DNA of 64,000 nucleotides from contig OZ026843.1 in assembly GCA_964023205.1 (NCBI GenBank), forward strand, positions 6,929,029 through 6,993,028, written 5' to 3'. The position numbers and the translations under genes were made by a program. The notes beneath the pieces are model-generated. The model made no database searches. It was not told the DNA's origin and worked only from the letters and a program-made list of their open reading frames with translations. Numbering within the stretch: the stretch's first letter is position 1; each line of letters opens with the position of its first letter. Positions 34,842-47,130 of this stretch are shown one piece after another. Origin of the DNA: Lutraria lutraria. Lineage: Eukaryota > Mollusca > Bivalvia > Venerida > Mactridae.

Positions 34842-36280
34842 GCATTAAACTTAATTCCACAGTTAACGTGTATGTTTGATACGTCATGTAAGATTCTATC
34901 CATACAGAATACAAGACTAATTTTGATGCAAAGCATCAAAGACGGCGCACATGTTGTTTCAAGTACAAGGTATTTTTCGTAAGAATAAATAATAAATTTT
35001 GAGAATGTGGATGTCTAGTGTGAACAAGCTTTTACTTTGATTTGGCCTTTTAGCCTTATCTGACCCATTATAAAATCAGACCTAGATTTTATTGATGAGC
35101 ATCATGACAAATTTTCTACAAAATGTTTTCATATTTGTAACTAGATTACCCAAGTATGACGAAAGTTGTTTCAAACATGCATCATGTTACTATGTGACAA
35201 ATGAGCAAAAACAAAACCTCTCATGAAAGAGATGTTTCTAAAATGCCAGCCAAGTAGTCATTCATGTTAAAGGTCTCAATCAATACAGGTCATACACAGA
35301 TGATAACCAATTTTCATGTAAAGTTTGAAGATCTTATGCCCCACCGTGCACAAGTTACTTATTGTAAGGAGACTGTTTTGTTGTCTGAAGGAAAACCATT
35401 TGTTCAACCTACCCAACAACAACTGACTTGTACAAAGCAATATATTCCCACATGTTCGACCTGGGCATATATAAGAAAAAAAGAAAAGTATGTATAACCA
35501 GTTAAAATAAATTTATTATCAAAAATGCATTCTTATGCAACAACAAATGTTAAGTTTATTAAAGAGATTAGTTAAACTGATACAAAAATAGTTACTAATT
35601 GCACTTTGTGGAGGTATAACAGCACATTCACGAAAGTTGGAAAGTTTTAAGACGAAATGTGCATTAAATAAGATTTAAAAAGGAAACATGTACATGAAAC
35701 AGTACAGTCACAACAATACTATAAATTCATATTAAACACAGTTGAGCAAATGTGCACTTAAGCTTGAGCAAATAGCATACCTGAATGTTGCTTTTTATGA
35801 TAGTGAAAATACAAACTTATACATCACAATACTTAATATAATGTTTTATTTTACAATATTGATGTTCACAAGAGACGAAGTTGCTATGAATATTTTTTAA
35901 TACATTGAAATAGAAACATATTAGAATTTGCAAAAATTATGTTATATCTAGTTCAGCATTCCTTAGACACTTACAACTGGCACAAGTAAAATACTAAAAA
36001 TTAGTTTTGACAATTAAAACAAAACATTATTATGAAGTATGTGTAATGAAAATATAGTGTTAATAATAATAATAATAATGTTCTTAGATTGGTTATCACA
36101 AAGTACATAGCAAGCTAAAATGGGGGATTTAAGATGGCCCTATATCACTGTCATGAGTATTTACTCTAACAATCCAAATGGAAAAATCTCATTTGCCTAT
36201 ACAAAGTTTCTATGTTTTATCAGGTGACCAAATTAAATACTGACCTAATTCAGCCACTAATATCTGGTGAAGATTGCAAG
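34842..36280. other. AT-rich intergenic DNA
   Basis: Very AT-rich, with a (TAA)n run near 36063-36079 and no exon or repeat that I can support. TTTATT at about 35509-35514 would be a polyadenylation signal for a minus-strand transcript, but this is weak evidence in such AT-rich sequence. Confidence 0.4.
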
Positions 36281-36284
36281 CTCT

Positions 36285-36850
36285 ACTTGGGAAAATAATC
36301 AATGGTCAATGGTTTAATAAAAATTAAGTTTTTACAGTTTAAATGGAAAAATGCAATAGGAAAGATAGAATTGCTTATGATATTATAAGAGTTACAAAAA
36401 ATAAATTAGCAACATTTATACCAAGACAGTCCTGTAGTCTGGTAAACACAAAAAAAATATACATACAGTATTTACAAAGAAATGTAAAGATAACAATAGT
36501 GACAGGAGAACTAAAATATAAGAGAACTTTTTTGCACTTTCCTTAAAGCTTTATACAGATATACATTTGAGGAAATAATCAATGGCACATGGATTATTAA
36601 AATGATTTTTGTGAGTTCAAATGGGAATAAAAAGAAACATGTCAAAGTTGAAAAATTGATTTTTTTATGAGATCATACAAGTCGTAATGCAAACATGATT
36701 AACAACATCTCTACCAAGAAAGTCCTGTAGCCTGGTGTACACAAAACACAAGCAATATATACATACATAGACATATTTACTAAGATATGTAAACAACAAC
36801 AATGGACAAGATAAAGCTCAAAGTCTGATCTCTGGTAAGTTTTCTATTAC
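36285..36850. repeat. Diverged direct duplication, about 280-bp period
   Basis: Ordered shared phrases recur: AATAATCAATGG (about 36293 and 36573), AAGACAGTCCTGTAGTCTGGT and AAGAAAGTCCTGTAGCCTGGT (about 36423 and 36717), then ATACATACA and AATGTAAA or ATGTAAACAACAA. An old tandem duplication of non-coding sequence. Confidence 0.65.
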
Positions 36851-37559
36851 TTTCCAAATGAATCTTTACCCCAGATGGCCCAGTACCTAACTTTAACATA
36901 ATTTAATGACAGAAAGACTGTTAATATACAGAAGGAAAAAGTATCAGAAAAGTTTATATTTCATTTTGTTATAGATGAAAGTCCTACAGTATAATAAACC
37001 AAAGTGTTGTTTTTTACCATACAATAAATATTGTAGCACAATGGCATTTGGTTAGAAATAAATAGCCATGATCAGTGATTCTATAATCATTTGTTGGTAA
37101 GAAGTTTCATAAATATGAATTGAAGAAATTGACTATTAAAGCAATACTCCTAAATTTTTCTATGTTTCTTATTAAGTTTACTGATCACTTGCATAACAAA
37201 CATATATAAAAAACCATCATGTTGTATTACCTGATTTCTTGGTAAAATTAATTTTCATTTAAAAAAACAATCATGAGTATTTTTTTACTCAAAAATAACT
37301 AAAAATTGCATGCACTGTCAAAAACATTTTTTTCTAACAAGCAAAAATTGTACTGTGAACCACAAAAATTTATATATTCTTTAGTCATACTATTGTCTAA
37401 AATGCTAATTTCTGGTTTTAGGCTTCTTTCCAAAATGTAATTATACCTTTAAAGCAACAAACATCTAAAATGTAAATATGTTAAATTAGAAAAATATCTG
37501 CATGGTAAATTTGCATGTTCTGAAGAGTATATATTTATTGATTTATTTTTTCACAATAT

Positions 37560-37790
37560 TATAGAAGTTTGTCCCAGAAAATTTTCACCATGCTGAACAA
37601 TAGATCATCATCTTCTTCTTGTGGTAACTTCCCAAATAATTTAACTAAATCATCTTAAGGTAACATCCTTTGAGAAATTGTCTCTAATGACTGACAACTT
37701 GCATCTGTAAGTTCTTGATCCTTTTGTTCCTTCGCAAGTTGGACATACACCTTCCACTAACTTCTTCTTGCGACAAGCTGTAAATGTATA
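37560..37790 (-). pseudogene. Doubtful minus-strand terminal exon or decayed gene fragment
   Basis: A TTTACAG acceptor at about 37785 opens two overlapping readings on the minus strand. One gives CRKKKLVEGVCPTCEGTKGS with five cysteines and a stop after about 41 codons. Another gives helical segments (LAKEQKDQELTDASCQSLET then, after a stop and frame change, LVKLFGKLPQEEDDDLLFSM) that resemble the C-terminal helices of MADF/BESS or Myb/SANT-type transposon-related proteins. The in-frame stop between the helical parts suggests decay. Neither reading joins cleanly to the candidate first exon near 38.22 kb. Confidence 0.25.
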
Positions 37791-38019
37791 AATAAAACAC
37801 TTATTTATATATAAACGGGAACACAAAACAACACATGACTGTGTATTCTATACACAATGTCTCTCCCTTTGACAACATATGAAAATCAGTCAGAACTATT
37901 ATGTGGTTTATGACCAAAACATATGTTTCCCACACAGACATCCGTATACATGACATTTTAACAATTATTGATTCTATTCATGAACTCGACAAGTAGCGTT
38001 TGTTTACTTTTTCAACTTC

Positions 38020-38410
38020 CGGTAGGTTGCGTGTTGATTGACGATGAAATGCGCGTGAATAAAATCCAAAGAAAAAATCCACGAACTTACATGTTCCACG
38101 AACTTACCCGACACGACACGAAGAGCGACTAGTGACATTGCAGTACACTGTATTCCATTATGCGGTTCAAATTTAGACAACCTTGATGGAAACTATACTC
38201 TACTGTTAAATACTTCTTACCATGTTTGTTGACAGTTATCGTTGTTGTCTTTCGTGTTCAGTCAACCAATATGGCGGAAAGTGACGCGCTTTAAACACTG
38301 TGGTTTCATTGGTCGATTGATAGTGTCTGGCTGGAAAATGCTGGCGGAGCGAGTTTTCGCGAAACGGAGACAAAAAAAAAAAAAAGCAAAATGGAGATAA
38401 AAGACAACGA
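38020..38410. promoter_or_regulatory. Promoter-like region with CCAAT boxes and YY1-type motif
   Basis: A GC- and CpG-richer island in AT-rich surroundings. It holds CAACCAATATGGCGGAAAG (CCAAT box directly next to an ATGGCGG YY1-like motif, about 38263-38280) and an inverse CCAAT box, CATTGGTCG, at about 38308. On the minus strand an ATG (38221-38223) is immediately followed by a good donor GTAAGA, as in genes whose first exon ends right after the start codon. No downstream coding exon in phase was found. Confidence 0.4.
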
Positions 38411-39299
38411 ACGTTTCTACTGTTGTACGCAGCTAGAAAAGAAACTGAATTCACGAAACCAAAATTCAATAATAACTGCTCAAAGAATTATATCAATTAC
38501 GATTTAAACCTTCAGTATGTTTTATCTCCATTGCGTTTTTTATTCGCAATCCGTTAAAACGCCAATGCGTTGTATATAAACGTAATACAAAATATGGTTC
38601 TTCATAAGGCAAGACTTATTTGCATAGTTTGGTCATTGTAACTACAGTTTTTCCATTATATAGGCTTGTACGAAGTAAATAAGATCAATTGTCGTTTGAT
38701 TTTTAATTTTACCCTATTGTTCTTTTAAACAACTGATTTTCAGATAGCATAAACAAGCTTCGAAAACGTTTTCGGTACTTTTGCGAAGTTGGAGGTAGTA
38801 AGGTTTAGAAACGAACGTATAAAAAGAGCGTAGCGCCTAACCGTTTTGGGGGGAAGCTATTATATATACAGAAAACATTTTTCAAAGCTTTGTAGTAACG
38901 TTAAAAAACTTTCATTTTAAATATTTTGACATTTTTTATCACTTAATGGATGCAATACAATACATATTAGATTGTTTAAAAAAGATTAAAAAAAGAAAGT
39001 AAAAAATGATTAATAATACCAGCTTCTCCCAAATCGATTACGCAACACCAGTGCGAATTTTTAACAGTATTCAATACTGACGCCGCCGTTCTCGGCGCCG
39101 TCAATAAAGAGAAAATGTAAAGAACACGCTATAAAAAGTGGTTTGTTAAATCCAATACCCATTCATAATTGTGCTGATAATATAATCAATAATATTCATG
39201 TGTCATAATCATGCTCTCTATTCAAAAGAACGTAATAAACAACTTGATAGTCGAAAAAAGTTTTGACAAAAGGCGTAAACAAAGTGTTCAGTCTTCAAT

Positions 39300-39499
39300 N
39301 NNNNNNNNNNNNNNNNNNNNNNNNNNNNNNNNNNNNNNNNNNNNNNNNNNNNNNNNNNNNNNNNNNNNNNNNNNNNNNNNNNNNNNNNNNNNNNNNNNNN
39401 NNNNNNNNNNNNNNNNNNNNNNNNNNNNNNNNNNNNNNNNNNNNNNNNNNNNNNNNNNNNNNNNNNNNNNNNNNNNNNNNNNNNNNNNNNNNNNNNNNN
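39300..39499. other. Assembly gap, 200 N
   Basis: Exactly 200 undetermined bases, the size of an arbitrary scaffolding gap rather than a measured distance. Open frames crossing it are meaningless. It lies just upstream of the Ly6/vWA gene and may conceal its first exon. Confidence 0.98.
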
Positions 39500-40132
39500 A
39501 TAAATACTACATAACTGAAAAAAAATTGTTGAAGCTCTCGACGTTAAACCCAAATAAATAAGTAAAAACATAAGAGGATATGTGGATATCGATTCAAATT
39601 GACTCATTTAGTACGAAACTAAGTTCAGCGAAGTTTGCGTAAAGTGATATGTCTAAATTCTCACAGACGTAGTAGGCGTTACTGACACTTCTTGCCATTT
39701 TCTATGCGTTTATTTTTGCTCAGCGCAACCATCGAATTTAAAGTAAAATCATCCCTAATGCAATTCACAGTATTAAAGAATTGTCGAAAATAGCATTTTG
39801 TGCATTAAAGTCAGTGTAAACATATGGTTTCAAGATAAGAACAAGGGAGAAGTATTTATCAATAATGTACATGTATAACATTATAAAACATTCTGCAGTA
39901 CGAGGGTTGATAAATGAATTCTCTGACATTTATGATTAATAACTACTTCAAAAGTCATTGTATTTCTATAACACTTAAGAATAAGGTACATCAACCCCTT
40001 CACTATTACGCTGCTGAAGTTTTTAAAAACTACTTATTATCGTAGCAACCAAAATACAACATAATCGTATACTGGAAAGTTATTTTTACGATTGATTTCA
40101 TACATAATACATTATTGTTTAAATATATGTAG

Positions 40133-42068
40133 GTGTGTATGAGGAAAGAATTGAAATCTTACATAGATGGACACCATGAGTACGAACTAACGTGTCAATC
40201 AAAACAAGTAAGTCACTGTTTTTTATATGTGACATATATAAATAGTTCTCATTAATGTATATGCAAAGCAGTTAATAAATAAATAAATTAATTAATTGAT
40301 TCATTCATTCATCTCTTTTATCTATTATATATCTGACCGTCCGTCCGTCCGAATACATGTTTTACAAATTGTATTATAATATCGACATTTTCAGAAATAT
40401 TTAAGCATATGTTTACCACAGCAGCCGATGTTTTCATAATTTGTGAAAATGTGTTTAAATATAAGCTGTTGTTATCTTTTCCTTGAAGGTTATTAACTCC
40501 GGCCTGAAATTCCACCCATGACCGCGGCAGAGGTCATGTGGTTTGTGAGCTGGACTTGCTATCCGGTTATCCGGGTTCTAATCACGGTTGTGGCAGGTCA
40601 TATCATACCCAAGGCTGTAAGAAAAATTGTCAAAAATCTTAATTTTCCACCATATAAATTGCCTGTTCCTTATGGATGGGTAAGTGAATACTGGTTAGAA
40701 CACAGTCCTGGAAAACTGACTAGGTGAACCACGTGACCCGCCGTATATCTGCTAAATTGTTGAAAAACGGCGTTAATAAACCCATCGCGACTGAAATTCC
40801 ACCTAGAAGTTGACTCGTCGCATATAGGTTACATAGCGCTTTAAAGAGCAATGATTTGTTCAGTGTTATTTAGTGCGCTCTACTATATTTTGAATAAACA
40901 TGAGTCGTGTCATATTTATTTTCATTGAGTCACACAATATAAACCCTATATTCACAGGCATGTGATGGTGGACAAGGTTTATCGATTCCTTTCGGAAAAC
41001 GTGACAAGGAATCACGTGACGTATCAGTCACGTGTTGTGGAGACGACTTGTGCAATTATCCAGACTTCGTGCCAAATGTATTAGGAGGTATGTAAAGAAA
41101 TTACTTTATCTTAGTATAATGTATATTTTGTCGCTTAACCACCTCTTTAGAGTATACTTGCTTTTTTAAATACCAAACATTTTCACACACACACATATAT
41201 AATATTATATATATATATATACAAGCATACATTGACTTTAACCTCCCGACACAGTTTCATATAAATGTACTTTGTATCATAACAATAGATCTCACAAGCA
41301 GGCTAATCATTCCTCTTACAAATTGTATTGATGAACGATACTACATAGTGGAAAGGAATTTACAAGCATTGCTTGTTTTCCGACCCTGAACTTTTATTGT
41401 ATTGTATATACTGATACAAGTTTGCAAATATTATCAAATAAATATGTTCAAACAAATACTACTAATTGAAAATATCTTATTTCTAAAATTCAGGATGTCC
41501 CAAGGATATTATCTTTATGGTGGACGAATCATCTAAAGTGCTCCGAAATGAGTATACGTATATAACCAACGGTATTGAAAGTTTGGTTCAACGGATGAAT
41601 ATCGGTAGCAAAGACAATCTTGTGGCTGTCTATGGCTTCGATAGTCAAGTCAATACAAAATTTGATATGGATGAACATATGAGCAAAGCAGACCTCACAT
41701 CTGCTTTACAAATGACTTATTTTCATGCCAACACATACTTTGCTCGTGGTGACACCACAAAAGCTGTAGATTTCTTAGTCAACTACGCAACCACACATAA
41801 TGCTGGTGATCGTCATGACTACCCTGACGTCATTGTGTTCATAAGCGATACTGTCACATCGCAAACCTTTCATCTTAACTCTATTGAACGCATGATGTTA
41901 CAACACGCAAGCCAAGACATCATTACCGTTACCGTGGGAACAGATTCATTGTGGTCCATTCCTACCGATCAGATGGCTACTGATGGCAACCATAAATTCC
42001 ATGTGTCCAGTTTGGCTGATCCACGAATCTTCTTGGAGAAATTATTGCCGCTCATAACTAAATGTTGA
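40133..42068 (+). CDS. Ly6/uPAR domain plus von Willebrand A domain protein (five-prime end missing)
   Basis: Three exons join in phase: 40133-40207, 40958-41087 and 41494-42068 (TGA). The first (VCMRKELKSYIDGHHEYELT and on) and second (ACDGGQGLSIPFGKRDKESR ... VTCCGDDLCN) make the C-terminal two thirds of a Ly6/uPAR three-finger domain, including its signature CC-GDD-LCN. The third encodes a 190-residue vWA domain starting CPKDIIFMVDESSKV. MIDAS residues are partly conserved: DESSK instead of DxSxS, a Thr in GDTTKAV, and VFISD with the Asp but no following Gly. Metal-dependent ligand binding is therefore uncertain. A signal peptide and the first cysteines of the Ly6 domain must be on an upstream exon, perhaps in the 200-N gap. 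A possible exon around 40500-40630 is skipped because neither of its frames fits on both sides. AATAAA at about 42203 may be the polyadenylation signal. Likely extracellular, adhesion or matrix role by inference. Confidence 0.85.
41191..41222. repeat. (CA)n/(TA)n microsatellite
   Basis: ACACACACACATATATAATATTATATATATATATATAC-type tract in the intron between the Ly6 and vWA exons. Confidence 0.85.
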
Positions 42069-42460
42069 GATTTACGAATAATTAAATATACCTTGCGTTT
42101 GAGCGATGTTTATATTTTTTTCGTCGCATCAATATCTGTTTAGAAATGTTTGTGACAATGAAATCCCAGTACATTATTTTCCTCTGATCTAAACTGATCA
42201 TCAATAAATTTGTTGGAGCGGTTATATTTGAAGAAAATATAAATTGGACTCATGCTAATCGATGCTTTGTATACTAATACTATTGCCTTTTTGAAATTAA
42301 TTATTTTTGGAAATGTCATCTATTCAAGTTCTTGGAAAACTTAGAAGTAACTGAAATCTTTATCGAGAATAATAATTATTATAGCAGTACGTTTTTTTAG
42401 AATCAAGTAGTTCATTTCAGTTACCCCATATATAGCAGCAATAACCTAGATGAGGTAATG

Positions 42461-42634
42461 CAGTACAACCTCTGTAGAGCAACACCCAGTAGAAGCTGCA
42501 AATATTGGCCGTTGTTTAGAGGTTGTTGCTCTACAGAGATTAAATTAATGGTAAATATCAGCTCAGGGAAATTTTGAAAGTTGTTATAGAGAGCTTGTTG
42601 ATATACAAAGGGCCGCTCTGGAGAGGTTGTACTG
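42461..42634. mobile_element. MITE with 14-bp TIRs (CAGTACAACCTCT)
   Basis: 174 bp bounded by CAGTACAACCTCT (42461-42473) and its complement AGAGGTTGTACTG (42622-42634), followed by TA on the right; the left flank reads TG, a likely mutated TA target. It has long internal similarity to 16338-16515, and a fragment of the same family is at 26782. Fits a Tc1/mariner-type non-autonomous element, downstream of the vWA gene. The minus-strand open frame here is a by-product. Confidence 0.8.
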
Positions 42635-45600
42635 TATATATGCATTAAAGAATCGTATTCTTAGTTAGAGGTAAAGATAAGAGTTACACTTTTTAAATGT
42701 TTGTTCAGCTTGATATTTCCAGCTTAAGGTCTGATCACCATGTACGCTCAGTGCCTTTCTGTTACTGAATGATATGCTAACGATTCAACACGTAATTCAT
42801 TGTTCACTTGATCGGTTGGCATGAATTTTGATGCGGACCTAAGTACTATGTTTTCTACAACCACAAATATTATATTGGTCCCCCTTCCATGTTGCTGTGA
42901 AGGTCTATGTAAGTCCAGCTTCCATGTTGCTGTGAAGGTCTATGTAAGTCCAGCTTCCATGTTGCTGTGAAGGTCTATGTAAGTCCAGCTTCCATGTTGC
43001 TGTGAAGGTCTATGTAAGTTCCCCTTCCATGTTGCTGTGAAGGTCTATGTAAGTTCCCCTTCCATGTTGCAGTGAAGGTCTATGTAAGTTCAGCTTCCAT
43101 GTTGCTGTGAAGGTCTATGTAAGTTCCCCTTCCATGTTGCTGTGAAGGTCTATGTAAGTTCCCCTTCCATGTTGCAGTGAAGGTCTATGTAAGTTCCCCT
43201 TCCATGTTGCAGTGAAGGTCTATGTAAGTTCCCCTTCCATATTGCAGTGAAGGTCTATGTCAGTTCAGCTTCCATGTTGCAGTGAAGGTCTATGTAAGTT
43301 CCCCTTCCATGTTGCAGTGAAGGTCTATGTAAGTTCAGCTTCCATGTTGCAGTGAAGGTCTATGTAAGTTCCCCTTCCATGTTGCAGTGAAGGTCTATGT
43401 AAGTTCAGCTTCCATGTTGCAGTGAAGGTCTATGTAAGTTCCCCTTCCATGTTGCTGTGAAGGTCTATGTAAGTTCAGCTTCCATGTTGCAGTGAAGGTC
43501 TATGTAAGTTCCCCTTCCATGTTGCAGTGAAGGTCTATGTAAGTTCCCCTTCCATATTGCAGTGAAGGTCTATGTAAGTTCAGCTTCCATGTTGCAGTGA
43601 AGGTCTATGTAAGTTCCCCTTCCATGTTGCAGTGAAGGTCTATGTAAGTTCAGCTTCCATGTTGCAGTGAAGGTCTATGTAAGTTCCCCTTCCATGTTGC
43701 AGTGAAGGTCTATGTAAGTTCAGCTTCCATGTTGCAGTGAAGGTCTATGTAAGTTCCCCTTCCATGTTGCTGTGAAGGTCTATGTAAGTTCAGCTTCCAT
43801 GTTGCAGTGAAGGTCTATGTAAGTTCCCCTTCCATGTTGCTGTGAAGGTGTATGTAAGTTCAGCTTCCATGTTGCTGTGAAGGTCTATGTAAGTTCTCCT
43901 TCCATGTTGCTGTGAAGGTCTATGTAAGTACAGCTTCAATGTTGCTGTGAAGGTCTATGTAAGTTCCCCTTCCATGTTGCAGTGAAGGTCTATGTAAGTT
44001 CAGCTTCAATGTATCTGTGAAGGTCTATGTAAGTTCCCCTTCCATGTTGCAGTGAAGGTCTATGTAAGTTCCCCTTCCATGTTGCTGTGAAGGTCTATGT
44101 AAGTTCCCCTTCCATGTAGCTGTGAAGGTCTATGTAAGTTCAGCTTCCATGTTGCAGTGAAGGTCTATGTAAGTTCCCCTTCCATGTTGCAGTGAAGGTC
44201 TATGTAAGTTCAGCTTCCATGTTGCAGTGAAGGTCTATGTAAGTTCAGCTTCCATGTTGCTGTGAAGGTCTATGTAAGTTCCCCTTCCATGTTGCAGTGA
44301 AGGTCTATGTAAGTTCAGCTTCCATGTTGCTGTGAAGGTCTATGTAAGTTCCCCTTCCATGTTGCTGTGAAGGTCTATGTAAGTTCCCCTTCCATGTTGC
44401 AGTGAAGGTCTATGTAAGTTCAGCTTCCATGTTGCTGTGAAGGTCTATGTAAGTTCCCCTTCCACGTTGCTGTGAAGGTCTATGTAAGTTCCCCTTCCAT
44501 GTTGCAGTGAAGGTCTATGTAAGTTCCCCTTCCATGTTGCAGTGAAGGTCTATGTAAGTTCCCCTTCCATATTGCTGTGAAGGTCTATGTAAGTTCAGCT
44601 TCCATGTTGCAGTGAAGGTCTATGTAAGTTCCCTTCCATGTTGCAGTGAAGGTCTATGTAAGTTCAGCTTCCATGTTGCAGTGAAGGTCTATGTAAGTTC
44701 CCCTTCCATGTTGCAGTGAAGGTCTATGTAAGTTCCCCTTCCATGTTGCAGTGAAGGTCTATGTAAGTTCCCCTTCCATGTTGCTGTGAAGGTCTATGTA
44801 AGTTCAGCTTCCATGTTGCAGTGAAGGTCTATGTAAGTTCCCCTTCCATGTTGCAGTGAAGGTCTATGTAAGTTCCCCTTCCATATTGCAGTGAAGGTCT
44901 ATGTAAGTTCAGCTTCCATGTTGCAGTGAAGGTCTATGTAAGTTCCCCTTCCATGTTGCAGTGAAGGTCTATGTAAGTTCAGCTTCCATGTTGCAGTGAA
45001 GGTCTATGTAAGTTCCCCTTCCATGTTGCAGTGAAGGTCTATGTAAGTTCAGCTTCCATGTTGCAGTGAAGGTCTATGTAAGTTCCCCTTCCATGTTGCT
45101 GTGAAGGTCTATGTAAGTTCAGCTTCCATGTTGCAGTGAAGGTCTATGTAAGTTCCCCTTCCATGTTGCTGTGAAGGTCTATGTAAGTTCAGCTTCCATG
45201 TTGCTGTGAACGTCTATGTAAGTTCTCCTTCCATGTTGCTGTGAAGGTCTATGTAAGTACAGCTTCCATGTTGCTGTGAAGGTCTATGTAAGTTCCCCTT
45301 CCATGTTGCAGTGAAGGTCTATGTAAGTTCAGCTTCCATGTATCTGTGAAGGTCTATGTAAGTTCCCCTTCCATGTTGCAGTGAAGGTCTATGTAAGTTC
45401 CCCTTCCATGTTGCTGTGAAGGTCTATGTTAGTTCCCCTTCCATGTAGCTGTGAAGGTCTATGTAAGTTCAGCTTCCATGTTGCAGTGAAGGTCTATGTA
45501 AGTTCCCCTTCCATGTTGCAGTGAAGGTCTATGTAAGTTCAGCTTCCATGTTGCAGTGAAGGTCTATGTAAGTTCAGCTTCCATGTTGCTGTGAAGGTCT

Positions 45601-47130
45601 ATGTAAGTTCCCCTTCCATGTTGCTGTGAAGGTCTATGTAAGTTCCCCTTCCATGTTGCTGTGGAGGTCTATGTAAGTTCAGCTTCCATGTTGCTGTGGA
45701 GGTCTATGTAAGTTCCCCTTCCATGTTGCAGTGAAGGTCTATGTAAGTTCCCCTTCCATGTTGCTGTGAAGGTCTATGTAAGTTCAGCTTCCATGTTGCA
45801 GTAAAGGTCTATGTAAGTTCCCCTTCCATGTTGCAGTGAAGGTCTATGTAAGTTCCCCTTCCATGTTGCTGTGGAGGTCTATGTAAGTTCCCCTTCCATA
45901 TTGCAGTGAAGGTCTATGTAAGTCCAGCTTCCATGTTGCTGTGAAGGTCCATGTAAGTTCCCCTTCAATGTTGCAGTGAAGGTCTATGTAAGTTCCGCTT
46001 CCATGTTGCTGTGAAGGTCTATGTAAGTCCAGATTCCATGTTGTTGTGAAGGTCCATGTAAGTTCCCCTTCAATGTTGCAGTGAAGGTCTATGTAAGTTC
46101 CGCTTCCATGTTGCTGTGAAGGTCTATGTAAGTCCAGATTCCATGTTGTTGTGAAGGTCTATGTAAGTTCTCCTTCCATGTTGCTGTGAAGGTCTATGTA
46201 AGTTCAGCTTCCATGTTGTTGTGAAGGTCTATGTAAGTTCAGCTTCCATGTTGTTGTGAAGGTCAATGTAAGTTCCCCTTCCATGTTGTTGTGAAGGTCT
46301 ATGTAAGTCCAGCTTCCATGTTGTTGTGAAGGTCTATGTAAGTTCAGCTTCCATGTTGCAGTGAAGGTCTATGTAAGTCCAGCTTCCATGTTGCTGTGAA
46401 GGTCTATGTAAGTCCAGCTTCCATGTTGTTGTGAAGGTCTATGTAAGTTCCCCTTCCATGTTGCAGTGAAGGTCTATGTAAGTCCAGCTTCCATGTTGCT
46501 GTGAAGGTCTATGTAAGTTCCCCTTCCATGTTGCTGTGAAGGTCTATGTAAGTCCAGCTTCCATGTTGCTGTGAAGGTCTATGTAAGTCCAGCTTCCATG
46601 TATCTGTGAAGGTCTATGTAAGTCCAGCTTCCATGTTGCAGTGAAGGTCTATGTAAGTCCAGCTTCCATGTTGCAGTGAAGGTCTATGTAAGTTCAGCTT
46701 CCATGTTGCAGTGAAGGTCTATGTAAGTTCCCCTTCCATGTTGCAGTGAAGATCTATGTAAGTTCAGCTTCCATGTTGCAGTGAAGGTCTATGTAAGTTC
46801 AGCTTCCATGTTGCTGTGAAGGTCTATGTAAGTTCCCCTTCCATGTTGCAGTGAAGGTCTATGTAAGTTCCCCTTCCATGTTGCTGTGGAGGTCTATGTA
46901 AGTTCAGCTTCCATGTTGCTGTGGAGGTCTATGTAAGTTCCCCTTCCATGTTGCAGTGAAGGTCTATGTAAGTTCCCCTTCCATGTTGCTGTGAAGGTCT
47001 ATGTAAGTTCAGCTTCCATGTTGCAGTGAAGGTCTATGTAAGTTCCCCTTCCATGTTGCAGTGAAGGTCTATGTAAGTTCCCCTTCCATGTTGCTGTGGA
47101 GGTCTATGTAAGTTCCCCTTCCATATTGCA

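Noticed and set aside
39211..39607. Open frames across the N gap on both strands
   Set aside because: Made almost entirely of undetermined bases.
40518..40727. 69-codon open frame between the Ly6 exons (MTAAEVMWFVSW...)
   Set aside because: Sites exist (GAG then GTCATG; GCT then GTAAGA) that would keep phase, but the inserted peptide lacks Ly6 character, whereas direct joining of 40207 to 40958 gives a good Ly6/uPAR C-terminal half. A second frame with three cysteines here fails on phase downstream.
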